Part shown: piece after piece, positions 11,092-20,797 of the stretch
Numbering within the stretch: the stretch's first letter is position 1
Layout: each line of letters opens with the position of its first letter
DNA from: Schizosaccharomyces osmophilus
Lineage: Eukaryota; Ascomycota; Schizosaccharomycetes; Schizosaccharomycetales; Schizosaccharomycetaceae
Assembly: GCF_027921745.1 (NCBI RefSeq)
Contig: NC_079239.1
Span: forward strand, 2,073,501 to 2,137,500
Length of the DNA: 64,000 nucleotides
Reading direction: 5' to 3'
Position numbers and translations under genes: made by a program
The notes under the pieces: model-generated
What the model saw: the letters and a program-made list of their open reading frames with translations, nothing else
The model's database searches: none
What the model was told of the DNA's origin: nothing

Positions 11092-11594
11092 GGGAATTGC
11101 AGTCAAAACATTGTTCACGAAAACTACAAATTTACTATTATAAATATATTATCATATGGAGTATACATATAATCCGAATGCATATGTCAACAATTGGCAA
11201 AAACGGTGGTAAATGGTCGTTTTTGGTGTCTAAATCCAGTTAAAAATTCATTTTTCTTTTACATCAGGAGTTTCAAGAAAGAGGATCTTAAATAATTTCA
11301 AGAAAAGCCGTTTTATTAAGTAGATGGGTGATGGCATAAATGAACAGTTGTACATAACAAAAACGTAAAATAAAAGGTGTTACAAGGTAAAGAGCGTAGA
11401 TGAATCCAGCGTAACTAATTGAACAAACCCAATTTTTTTTTTAAAAAAAAAACCAGTATCAGAAAACATCAAGTGCATGATATTTATCCAATAGCCATGC
11501 ATTCAAACAACAAAGTACTTCACTGAAGGATCTCTTCGGTGATTTCTAATTTTTTCTGTAAAGCATTTTCCAAAAATAGATATATGAAGGTATC
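11092..11594. other. Intergenic: thp1 promoter and 3' end of PPR-like gene
   Basis: 503 bases, AT-rich, with T9 and A9 runs near 11430-11450. Nothing gene-like is seen. Confidence 0.5.
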
Positions 11595-13553
11595 CTATCC
11601 CTTCAACTTCAGTTCCTTCAATTTGTACTGGTAAGCACCGGGTAGCATTGACATGATTTCAATAGTGCGTTCGTTAGGATGAATCTTGGAACGTTGAAAT
11701 TCACAATAAGCACGAACTACTCGATCGTAAAGCTTTAATTGTAGTAAGGATAAGAGCCACCAATTCCATGTGTGTATAGTAAACCCATTTCTTTTCCGCG
11801 ACAGGATATGTATTACTTGAAGCGCATGAGGAAAATCACCTATAGAAACGAAATACGAAAGCAGAACACTATAAAATTCAGTTCTCTGTTCCAAATATAT
11901 TTTTCTTCTTAGCTTCAACAAACAAAAGGACTGAATCACTAATTCGTGACTCGTATATGGCAACTTCAGCACACCATTGAATAACACATGGTAGGATTTA
12001 CAATGAAACGGCACCCTTTTCTCTGAATATGAGAGAGCTGCTGCCAGTATTTTGTAAACTTCCGTTGCATTGTTCAGCATATAACAAATGGCTACTGCCA
12101 ATGCTGTACTAGCCGTGGGAGAAGCATCTAAGGACTTCGGGCGAATATCTAATACATACCGTGAAGGTTTGCGAGCCATCTTTAATATTTTCTGGTTCTT
12201 CAACAACAATAATGTATCACCAGAATAATAAGTGTGAAAAATGGACAGCACTTCATGAAATTGTCGAGCACCAGTAAGTGCTTTTAGTAACTGAGCTACA
12301 ATAACTTCCATCAGATACTTTTGGGGTATTTTTGTAAAAAAGAAGATTGCCTTCTGGAATTCTTTTTCTTTTAGAAAAGAATGCATGCAAAACTTGTAAA
12401 TGTACGGTAAGTACATTTCATAATGTTTTGCAAAATTGCTAGTCCAATATTTTATTGTGAGATGGATGGAGAGCGGGTCAACAGTTCTAGCAAAGCAGTT
12501 GTTAAACGCTGACAAAACGCGGTGGTCGTAGAGATACTGAGTATGATCACGGGCATTAAGTAGGTTCTGCATCTTTTTTATAAGTCCGTGTTTTGAATAT
12601 AACTGGATAATAGAAACAAAAGAGTGCTTTGGTAATGGACCCACGCCAGCGTCGATCCATAATCTGCTTAATTGATTTGCCCAAAAGGTTTCATTACTAG
12701 AAGCCGCCATTTGAGAAAGAAAGTCAAAAACATGTTTAAGTTGTAAATCATAGGGAAAAGAAATTGGAACCATGTGTGTAGAATCTAGTTTCTTGGGAAA
12801 AATGGCTTTTTTTAATGTGTACAGCGTCTCCTGCGGAATCGGTAAATTCGGATGCTGCAAATGATAAAGCATCAAAGACTTGAAGTATAGTAATTTCAAA
12901 CTATTTGATAACGACGAGTGGCACCAGCAACTACTTTTCATTATTGAATACATGCAAGCTGTATGTGGTGGATCCGAGGCCGTAAAGTTCTCTAAAAAAC
13001 GATGTAAAATCATGTTAAGGAATTCATGTAAATTCTTCTCCCTGGCGATTTTTGTCCAAAGCCCGGTTACATAAGTCAAGGCCAAAGGACTGAGATTTTG
13101 GTAAACTCTGAAGCTTAATGTAGATGATTCTGTTATCAAGTCGGTCATGTATTTATAAACCCACTGTTGAAATTCTTTCTTTTCGTTTTTAGAAAATTGC
13201 CGCAGAGATGGGGCATGTAACACATAATAACTCAGAATTTCCATTTTTTGGACAAGCTCAGGCACATCCTCATGATTCGTTTTTTGGAAGAAAGGGTATT
13301 TTGAGAGGAAATGAGCAAGTCCGCTTGGCTCAAAGTGAGCTGAAGATCTAATATTCGTAGATTGTCCATCAGCTAGCGGTTTGGGAGTTTTTGTCAACAA
13401 AAGGTTGGGATGCATATCATTACTAGAAAATGGGAAAGGTGTGCTATGCCAATACTTGCTGTTAAGGTGGTATCTCCAAGAAACTGATACAGCTTGCTGG
13501 GAACGTACATGCCGAAACCATGCAGAAAGTACGGATGTTTGGTACCTTTGCAT
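11595..13553 (-). CDS. PPR-like helical-repeat protein, probably mitochondrial
   Basis: A 652-residue protein with no catalytic motif. The frame runs to GTG 13580; the first ATG (13553) gives MQRYQTSVLSAWFRHVRSQQ, a basic, acid-free N terminus typical of a mitochondrial presequence. The body is a series of paired helices in the style of pentatricopeptide repeats; the clearest are near SFVSIIQLYSKHGLIKKM, TEFYSVLLSYFVSIGDF and YDRVVRAYCEFQRSKI followed by HPNERTIEIM. Such proteins bind organelle RNA and act in its processing, stability or translation. Position between the oxidoreductase genes and rsm25 matches S. pombe SPBC16A3.03c (lyn1, from memory). The PPR call rests on helix pattern by eye, not on a profile search, and its RNA target is unknown. 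Confidence 0.7.
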   Translation of the reverse strand: MQRYQTSVLSAWFRHVRSQQAVSVSWRYHLNSKYWHSTPFPFSSNDMHPNLLLTKTPKPLADGQSTNIRSSAHFEPSGLAHFLSKYPFFQKTNHEDVPELVQKMEILSYYVLHAPSLRQFSKNEKKEFQQWVYKYMTDLITESSTLSFRVYQNLSPLALTYVTGLWTKIAREKNLHEFLNMILHRFLENFTASDPPHTACMYSIMKSSCWCHSSLSNSLKLLYFKSLMLYHLQHPNLPIPQETLYTLKKAIFPKKLDSTHMVPISFPYDLQLKHVFDFLSQMAASSNETFWANQLSRLWIDAGVGPLPKHSFVSIIQLYSKHGLIKKMQNLLNARDHTQYLYDHRVLSAFNNCFARTVDPLSIHLTIKYWTSNFAKHYEMYLPYIYKFCMHSFLKEKEFQKAIFFFTKIPQKYLMEVIVAQLLKALTGARQFHEVLSIFHTYYSGDTLLLLKNQKILKMARKPSRYVLDIRPKSLDASPTASTALAVAICYMLNNATEVYKILAAALSYSEKRVPFHCKSYHVLFNGVLKLPYTSHELVIQSFCLLKLRRKIYLEQRTEFYSVLLSYFVSIGDFPHALQVIHILSRKRNGFTIHTWNWWLLSLLQLKLYDRVVRAYCEFQRSKIHPNERTIEIMSMLPGAYQYKLKELKLKG

Positions 13554-13840
13554 TTCTTTTTGAGGAACCCAGTATATCACTATCCCCAGGAATGGGGGGT
13601 TTTATGAGATGTGTGTTCCTATAGCAGAAGTTTGACTTGTGAAGCTAAAACACGACTAATAAAATTAAGAGAGGGGTATAGAATTTTATATCTGGAGAAA
13701 ATCAATGTCGAAATCCGCCGAAAGCGCTTTGCTTTTTTCTCATGAGTATTAATGACACGAACATTCAAATTCCACTGTAAAAAATTGACAATTTATCTCA
13801 TTCATGTCATTAACCCAGTAATGTCCCTAAAAAAGTATAT

Positions 13841-13849
13841 TATATAAGG
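13841..13849 (+). promoter_or_regulatory. TATA-like element upstream of candidate noncoding RNA
   Basis: TATATAAGG lies about 25-30 bases before the first of two adjacent hairpins, a spacing expected for a TATA box in fission yeast. Function is inferred only. Confidence 0.4.
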
Positions 13850-13865
13850 GATTAATGACTTTTTA

Positions 13866-14350
13866 AAAGGACTCTGGTTTCTGGTGTTAGGAAAGGATAA
13901 CTCCATCAGAGACCTGTGCTTTCCTATACAGGTAACATTGTTTTTTCATTTGTTTATATCCTTTTTAGCAAAAAGATCACCATTTGGGAACATTTTTTAT
14001 TCTTTTTATATAATTAAATAGATCAAGCTCTTCTCCTTCTTTCTTCTTACAGGAGTACTGGAACCTTGGTAAAGATGCCGAATTCGCAAATTGAAAGCAC
14101 TTGAATTCAGTCAATTTAAAGAGTCTTTCGACTATGGTCTATTTTATTGTTTCTTTTCCATCTAATCTATTAAAACGATAATTTCTGCGTCTCAGGGCAT
14201 GAAGGTATGGGCAAATTGATCGTTACCGGCATTCTCATGTCCTAACTGAATGCCTGAGGAAAGGACTTTGGAAGTTCTGCTATTGCTCTCCGCTCTCTTT
14301 CTTTTGTTTTTTGGTGATTTGGCATAGTTTGGCATCGCAGCGTCTAGTCA
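13866..14350 (+). ncRNA. Candidate structured noncoding RNA
   Basis: No protein frame explains this stretch. Two neighbouring inverted repeats follow the TATA-like element. CTCTG (13872-13876) pairs with CAGAG (13907-13911) and encloses GGTGTTA (13883-13889) pairing with TAACTCC (13898-13904). ACCTGT (13912-13917) then pairs with ACAGGT (13928-13933). A third, GGCATTC (14228-14234), pairs with GAATGCC (14248-14254). I compared it by memory with U1-U6, U3, SRP RNA and RNase P/MRP cores and matched none. It could be an H/ACA snoRNA, a telomerase or MRP-type RNA, a spliced long RNA, or just promoter DNA. Strand and ends are guesses. Confidence 0.3.
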
Positions 14351-14986
14351 CGGGTTAAGCTGAGTAGTTCATAAAACTGCTTCGGCATTTCGCCTTTCAA
14401 TACTGTGGAGCGATAATACTCAATAAATGATTTACTCTAAGTTTTTTGCTTCACTTTTATCTCAAAGCTGTCATTTTTCCTCGTACTGAATAAAAGAGGC
14501 GATGATGAGAAGCGCACCTATTCGTATGTTCTTATGATTGAGCATCTCGCGATTGGGAAAACTAGGCAATGTCTAAATTTCAAATCCAATACAGCGTCCG
14601 ACATACGAAAACAAAGCAGGCATTGCGATAAAATGATTTCTGCCGTTCAAAATTCCTATTTGGCCTTTGTTGTTTATCGAAGCAAAATTGAGTAACACCG
14701 TCACTCGACTACCCATCAACTTCATTCCTGGAATTCACTACCGCTATTTCATAAAGAAAACATTTGTTTTCTTAAAATCATTTTTAATCATCTTTTTGCT
14801 CGCATTATATTCACTGGTGTCAGTTGATGGTTTTCATCCAAATATCTCTACAAAAAGATTGATTCCATGTCTTTTGCTTAAAAACGGGTCCTTCTTGTTG
14901 ACATAGTGTTTGTGCATCTGTTTTGTTTTCTTTAATATTTTATCCCCAAAAATTTCTTTGTATTCTCCTTTCTTTTTGTTAGCAGC

Positions 14987-15661
14987 ATGTCAAAGCATCA
15001 AGCAAACTCCATTCTCCGCAACTTTGCAGCACAAGTGAAAAAACCATGGGTGGGAATGCCTTCTTGGTATAGTGCCGTCGCTAAGTATCCTCCGGCTAGT
15101 CAGTACTTGAAGCGAATTACTCCTCTTTACTCATCAAAAGTTCAAAATGTTAAGAATGGCAATAAGGAAATGTATCACCCACAATCCATCCAGTGGCCTG
15201 AAGACAAACTTCGCAAAAAATTCTATCAAGACCATCCTTGGGAATTGGCTCGACCTCAAATTATTGCTGAAAATGATGGCAATGACCATCTCTACTGTGA
15301 TTGGAGTCAATTAGATCAACCCAGAAAAGCGCTTTCGGGTGAAAACGTCGTTCAGCGAACATTGTGGTTAACTCAAAATAAAAAGATGGACGTACAGAGT
15401 GCTTATGATGAAGCTAGACAAGAGTTTTACAAATTGAGAGCCAAGCAGGAGATTCAACAACGTATAGCTCATGATCAAGCACAAGCATTGGGTGCTGCCT
15501 TTACAAAATCAGATCTTGAACTCGGTCATGAACTTGATCAAGCAGTTCTTAACGACTGGTTTGAAAAAGCTTCTCAACGTTCTGAAGTTTTCCGATCAAA
15601 AAATACGGATCCTGTCATTGATGTTTCATCCAGCTCACCGGATGTACAGTCTAAACCATGA
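14987..15661 (+). CDS. rsm25: Mitochondrial small ribosomal subunit protein Rsm25 (mS23)
   Basis: A 224-residue component of the mitochondrial 37S subunit. The start ATG at 14987 follows a pyrimidine/AG stretch and gives MSKHQANSILRNF, a basic leader. The family core is clear by comparison with budding yeast Rsm25: PSWYSAVAKYPP near the start, then LRKKFYQDHPWELARP, ENDGNDHLYCDWS, and a long charged helix AYDEARQEFYKLRAKQEIQQ. The C-terminal tail is acidic/serine-rich. One exon. It is the positional match of SPBC16A3.04 (from memory), and runs convergently with rae1. Confidence 0.9.
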   Translation: MSKHQANSILRNFAAQVKKPWVGMPSWYSAVAKYPPASQYLKRITPLYSSKVQNVKNGNKEMYHPQSIQWPEDKLRKKFYQDHPWELARPQIIAENDGNDHLYCDWSQLDQPRKALSGENVVQRTLWLTQNKKMDVQSAYDEARQEFYKLRAKQEIQQRIAHDQAQALGAAFTKSDLELGHELDQAVLNDWFEKASQRSEVFRSKNTDPVIDVSSSSPDVQSKP

Positions 15662-16104
15662 TAAGTTGTTTAAAATATATTATCCCTGCTAATAACCATT
15701 TAATTATGACTCACTGATTGCAATCTATTCTAAAATATATCCTCGTCGTAAAATAAATCAAGAAGTCGCTTCTTTTAAGTTATATGACTCACAAATGTAA
15801 TGAACATGAATAAGGTTGCAAACTGTCAAGGATTACATCGCATTGCCAAAATTATATAGATAGACTGCGCAATTTCCAAAGTCACATTACTAAACAAGTA
15901 ACTTGCCTAGATTACTGTTGTTGGATTTGCTCCTTAGTAGCCATTAAGATTATGTATACAAAAAATGAAGAGATCTTTTTTTGTTCTTTAAGTAGCCTCA
16001 AGTCGCGGAATGACTTACTGCATCCTTACAGGTCAGCCAAGAGTAAAGTCGAAAATTGAAATCATAATTTTCATTTGCGTGATGTATATGATAGAAACCA
16101 TTTA
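15662..16104. other. Convergent intergenic region, rsm25 / rae1
   Basis: 443 bases of AT-rich DNA between converging genes, holding both 3' ends. No gene seen. Confidence 0.5.
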
Positions 16105-17509
16105 TTACCTCCTTTTAGGACGTGGTTTCATTTCTTCGGGAGGGACAGGATGTAACATTATTTTGTTAGGATGTTGAGGGGTATGGAATGAATAGCCCTT
16201 GCTCCAGTCATAGCTGACGGCGTAGGCAAAGATATCACCAGTACGATTAAATGCGGTGCAAGCAATTGGACCACCAACATTAGGATAACTCTTTAAGCGT
16301 TGATGGCTGTCCTTGTCCCAAAAGCTAAAGGTACCATCTGATCCAGCTGTAGAAAATGTTCCGTATTGGGGGTGGAAAGCTAAAGAATTCACGCTATATA
16401 CATCGGATGTTCCCGTTCCTTGTGTACGGTGGCATCTAAAACTAAAGTTATCTTTCTGAATCTTCTCGTCCAGGTTTTGAATTGCACATCTTCCTTCCAC
16501 ACTACCAATAGCATAACCATCTGCTTTGGCAAAGCATGCGATACTTCGAGTTTGAAACTTCAAGGGACTCATAGCAACCTTAAATATTTTTGTAGGTTCA
16601 GAAAGATTCACGACGCACACATTGCGCTCAGCGGTACCTATAACAAGCAAAGGATGGACAGAATCCATGGTATAGACTCGCTCAGGTAGATTGACGGTAG
16701 CAATAGGAGCTGGTTGACGAAGATCCCAATACTTGAGAGTTTTATCCCAGGAACCCGTAGCCAAAATAGGGGTACTGCCGATGCTTTCGACGAAACGGAC
16801 ACATCGAATAGAATCGTCATGAGCAGCAACCTGTTGATTTTGACCAGTTTGAATATCAAAAACCTTTGCTGACTTATCGGTACTACCAGAAGCCAATTTT
16901 GTTCCGTCACGCGACCAATGAACACTCAAAACGGGGCCTTGATGGTCATATAAGGCTTTTCCAACAGACTGCCCAGTCGATTGGACCTCATAAATGCGGA
17001 CTTTACTATCCCTACTTGGTGTTAGAATGAAACTTTAGCTATAAACATTGCGAATATATTTGGAAAATGAGTGAAAGCACATAAAACCATCATAAACCAC
17101 TGTAACACCTATTATAACGTGGTTATAAATAAAAATCACCAATTAATAAAATATTAACACGGTAGAAGGCATTGAAACCTTTAGGTTATAATTTACCAAG
17201 ATCGTGTACAGTATATAGTCATGATGATATTTGTCTTTCCATACTGCATCTCTTCCTTAGACGAATAGGATAAAAGCAGCACACTGACATATATTAAAGA
17301 ATAATTATACATACCAAGAAGAAGCAGCTAAATAATCGGCATGAGGTGAGAACGCCAAGTCTGATATCGAGTCTTCTGGGGGTTGTGGAACCTTTGTTCG
17401 TAAGCGATTTTTGATTCTACTTTGGATTTAAACATACCTCGACATCTGATTTTAAGTCTCCTGTTGCAGAAGAAACCGTTGTTGTAGCAGCTTGACCAAA
17501 AAGCGACAT
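16105..17509 (-). CDS. rae1: mRNA export factor Rae1 (WD40 propeller)
   Basis: Rae1 (Gle2) sits at the nuclear pore with Nup98-type partners and carries mRNA export factors. Three exons on the minus strand: 17438-17509, 17315-17391 and 16105-17011, giving 351 residues. The introns are 46 nt and a large 303 nt (17012-17314), with GTATGT donors and a CTAAC branch before the second acceptor. The protein begins MSLFGQAATTTVSS, then seven WD-type blades such as SDLAFSPHADYLAASSWDS, LSVHWSRDGTKLASGSTDK and ILATGSWDKTLKYWDLRQ, ending in the basic PPEEMKPRPKRR tail typical of Rae1. Length equals that of S. pombe Rae1 within a residue or so. The 275-base gap to tad1 is probably a shared divergent promoter. 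Confidence 0.93.
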
Positions 17510-17784
17510 TTTATGATTTTGGCGGTTGGCAGAGTGTCTTCGTCGACCTGTTTCACCAACATATGAGAAATGTTTTAAACCGTGCCAAAGAAAACAGAAC
17601 TTTCCTTTGGTTTTATTTGAAGTTTACAAAATTTTTTTCCAAAACTTTTTATTGCCATTCAGAATACTCAGCTGCTAAGAAAGCATCTTTGGCAGCATAG
17701 ACCAGATTCTACTTATTTATAGAAAGTTGATTCTTACTTTTTTGTGTTCCTTAAGTTTATATTTTTTGATTGAAATACAACTTA

Positions 17785-19138
17785 ATGAGCCTAAAATGGA
17801 TTCCTGCGAGTTCCGGAGGAGATGAAACGCCAGACACGATCGCACAATGTGTCTTGGAAGCTTACAAACGTTTACCAGCGCATGGAAAACCGATTGTAAG
17901 GGCAAATGGAGTCCATGAATGGACAACTTTAGCTGGTGTTGTCCTGGAAGATACGAACGAAAGAAAATTCACTTGTATTGACTTATCGTATGTGAGTTAC
18001 AAAATTAAACATTACTGACATTTTCCTAGAACTGGTGTGAAATGGTATACCTAAACTCCAAAAGGTTTCCGGAGAGTAGCACTATCCGGAAACTGTAAAA
18101 ATCTCAGAAACATGCACTAACTACAATTTGCATCAGTATACCAATCTCCAAAATTGAGCCATACCAATTTGGTAGCATTCTACATGACTGCCACGCTGAG
18201 ATATTGGCATTACGATGCTTTAATCGGTATGAATTGGCTTTGTTATATCGTGCTAACATTTTGTTCATCAAAGGGTTTTATTAGAACATTGTAAATTGTA
18301 CAACGATGAACCAAGTAGAGCATGGCTCCTTGAAAAAAAAAACGAGGGGAAATTACGTTTACGTCGAAATTTAAAGCTCCATCTATATGTTTCAGAATGT
18401 CCCTGTGGTGATGCAAGTATGGAGCTATTAGCAAGCAGCTTAGAAAACAGTGAGCCTTGGAACCTGGCTTCATTAGCAGATCAGCCCATGCGCGGCCGGT
18501 CTGACTTTGGCCAGCTAAGTATAGTACGAACAAAACCTGGCCGCGCTGATTCTTCTTTCAGTTGGAGCAAAAGCTGTTCAGACAAGCTTTCATCTAAACA
18601 GTTTTTATCCGTTTTGAATGCGCAAACAAGCTTGCTTATTGAACCAATATACTTATCTTCTTTAGTGCTTCCCGAAAACGTAATAGTTCATACCTCGATA
18701 GAAAGAGCATTTGGGCCTTCCGGTCGATGTGTGGGACTCTTGAATCAAATGTTTGGGAATTACAAATTTCAGTCATTTCAAGTGTTAGCGACGAAAAAAC
18801 GATATCCATTTTCGAAATTAGTAGAACCAGGTATCCGTACCGCGACCAGTACGAGCGTCGTAATATGGCTCGGAGACCAGTTGAATACAACTCAGGTTAT
18901 CCATAATGGTATTCTAGCTGGTAAAAAGGCAAAAGATACTGAGCGCTCGCAAAGTATGATTTCCAAAAAGGCTATGATGCGCATTTTGCAAGATGTTGAG
19001 CATGCTAGTTTGGAGATAAAAAATTATGAGAGTTGGAAACAAACAAATATTGACCGGGAAGGGGCTAAAATATTGGTTCGGAATGTTTTGAAACCTTGGA
19101 TTTGCAATGGAGGAGACGAGTTTGACTGGATTTCGTAA
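17785..19138 (+). CDS. tad1: tRNA-specific adenosine deaminase Tad1 (A37 to inosine in tRNA-Ala)
   Basis: A zinc deaminase of the ADAT1/ADAR family that converts A37 of tRNA-Ala to inosine. Four exons: 17785-17987, 18030-18044 (15 bases), 18137-18226 and 18274-19138, total 390 residues. Introns: 42 nt (GTATGT...CCTAG), 92 nt (GTATAC...CACTAAC...CATCAG) and 47 nt (GTATGA...CTAAC...CAAAG). This splicing alone joins TGVK-CIP..., the zinc motif LHDCHAEILALR (His92, proton-shuttling Glu94) and ALRCFNRVLLEHCK. The other zinc cysteines are in ECPCGDAS (Cys147) and SKSCSDK (about Cys204). The frame opens at TTG 17770; the ATG at 17785 gives MSLKWIPAS. The middle intron's first bases resemble the start of the next exon. 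Synteny matches SPBC16A3.06 (from memory). Confidence 0.9.
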
Positions 19139-19425
19139 AGGTTCATTACAGACTAAGTATGCGCAAAATAAGCAGAATGTTCAGTACAATTTTTATTCTT
19201 TAAAGCACGTGAACAACAATTGTAAATTAGAAATCAACGAATACAATCGAAAGGTTGTGAAAAGAGCGTGAACATATTATATACAGATAGACCAAAAAGA
19301 ATAATTAAAATAGGGATACCATCGAAAAAAGACACACGTATGAAAAGTATATAGGGGTGAGAGGAATGACGAAAAAAAGACTTACAAACATTTTGATGTT
19401 AGGGAACAAGCCTCAAAAGATATAT

Positions 19426-20508
19426 TTACCTCAGCATTCCAAAGTCGGACAAATGTCTTTTTGGAGCATGCATTTGGACTGGTGTACTGTTGTAAAGGCT
19501 TTGATTTTTGTAAGATGCGTTTTCGAATGAGTTTTCGGGTGTGTTTGTAATAGAAATAGGTGTAGGAGGACCTGTAAAAGAATTGCTAGCTGGAGACTTT
19601 CTCGGGACTTTGTAAGCCTTCAAAGGAGTAGAATAGCTTTTAGAAAGAGACCGGGGACGAATCCTTTTGGGTGTGCGATCGTTAAGAAGGGACACGCTTC
19701 TGGTCAGTTTCCCATGGCGAGCCCAAAGCGAATGAGATGAAGATGATTTTGTAATAGGGTGATGAGGCATTTTCAAAGGAGATGGAGTCTGGTTATTAGC
19801 AACAAGATCATCCAAACCAGATGACTGAGGGGTAAAAAGATTGTGCATTTGAGCGTGCCTGGGGTTGGAGGGTGTTGACTTGGTAGGCGAGTCATCCGTG
19901 CAAAAGCTGTCTTCACAGAATTGAGGGGAGGGTGAACGAGTAAAAGGAATAGTTTTTTGTTTCCAAACGGAGGTGATACATGGTGTGTTTGGTAAATGAT
20001 GTAGCTTGGTTTTCATGACAATAGGCAAATCACGCAAAGGAGAATAAAGTTGGTTGACTTCAACTTTATACATGGCCAATTGTAGTCGCAATCGAAGATG
20101 TTCGGCGCATGTTTTTATATTATGGAGTTGTGCAGGACGTTCAGCAGATCTGCTTATGTTTTCTTCGGTCTCGACGTCTTGGTCCGTATCTGCCTCGTGG
20201 GTAAAGAAAGGACGTTTTCTAGAGGGCACGGACTTTGTTTCTTCGCTTCCGTAATCTTTGAGTGCACATCGTGGACTCAAAGGAGATTTATGCTCTCCTA
20301 ATGGTAATATGCCCTTATGTGGCCGAAAGGTACTAGAGGAAACTGATCCTGGGGCTGCGTTTTCCTTGCCTGGGGCTGTTTGCAAAGGCGTGACGGGAAG
20401 GTTGGCTTGTATATCATCCTCTTGAACATTGATTTCTCCTAAAGCCGCTCGGTTTTCCCCATCTGGTTGCCTGCGCGATGGCGTCGAAGGCTTCAAGAAT
20501 GAGTCCAT
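19426..20508 (-). CDS. nrm1: MBF co-repressor Nrm1 (Nrm1/Whi5 family)
   Basis: Nrm1 binds the G1/S factor MBF and switches off its target genes as S phase proceeds. It is the product of an MBF target, forming negative feedback, and is a DNA-replication checkpoint effector. One exon, 360 residues. The signature is the helical GTB motif near residues 136-155, read as HLRLRLQLAMYKVEVNQLY, which contacts MBF in this family. The rest is disordered and rich in Ser/Thr-Pro sites (TPSRR, SPLSPR, RSPSPQF), fitting CDK control. ATG at 20508 gives MDSFLKPSTPSRR. Position equals SPBC16A3.07c (from memory). Its upstream region carries the MCB sites listed separately. Confidence 0.9.
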   Translation of the reverse strand: MDSFLKPSTPSRRQPDGENRAALGEINVQEDDIQANLPVTPLQTAPGKENAAPGSVSSSTFRPHKGILPLGEHKSPLSPRCALKDYGSEETKSVPSRKRPFFTHEADTDQDVETEENISRSAERPAQLHNIKTCAEHLRLRLQLAMYKVEVNQLYSPLRDLPIVMKTKLHHLPNTPCITSVWKQKTIPFTRSPSPQFCEDSFCTDDSPTKSTPSNPRHAQMHNLFTPQSSGLDDLVANNQTPSPLKMPHHPITKSSSSHSLWARHGKLTRSVSLLNDRTPKRIRPRSLSKSYSTPLKAYKVPRKSPASNSFTGPPTPISITNTPENSFENASYKNQSLYNSTPVQMHAPKRHLSDFGMLR

Positions 20509-20666
20509 TCTGATTTGGTCCCTCCTTTATTTAGCTAAGCAAAGACAATGTTAATAACCAAGGAAATCCCCTTTGATTCTGTTACGAAAAGTACACACAA
20601 TGCTGTTTCAACAAAATTCGCCCAAGATACAACGTTGAGAGTGTTCAGTTTATATATGAAGACGCA

Positions 20667-20797
20667 ACGCGTCGCGCTTTAAGCGCGCTGCTCTTAGATT
20701 TGGCGTTCCGTGCGCGCGAGGCGACTGGTGAATGTTACCTATACACGAGGAACAAGTAGGTTTTCACAGCGCGCGCGTTTTCTGACGCGTAAACAAA
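20667..20797 (-). promoter_or_regulatory. MCB cluster and forkhead-like site in the nrm1 promoter
   Basis: Two ACGCGT MCB elements, the MBF binding site, occur at 20667-20672 (extended to ACGCGTCGCG) and 20785-20790. Between them are more CGCG-rich runs, and a perfect inverted repeat CGCGCTT-T-AAGCGCG at 20673-20687. Overlapping the second MCB is GTAAACAAA (20789-20797), the FLEX/forkhead consensus bound by Fkh2/Mei4-type factors. They lie 160-290 bases upstream of the nrm1 ATG. This matches the known MBF control of nrm1 and suggests forkhead input as well. Confidence 0.75.

Larger units (their letters stand above)
13554..14986. other. Long intergenic region with possible structured RNA
   Basis: 1.4 kb between the divergent PPR-like gene and rsm25. 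It is less AT-rich than other gaps and holds a TATA-like element and several perfect inverted repeats (listed separately). A 79-codon frame (14667-14906) starts at TTG, is hydrophobic and is not recognised. Confidence 0.6.

Noticed and set aside
14500-14508. GATGATGA as a snoRNA C box
   Set aside because: No D box at a suitable distance and no flanking stem.
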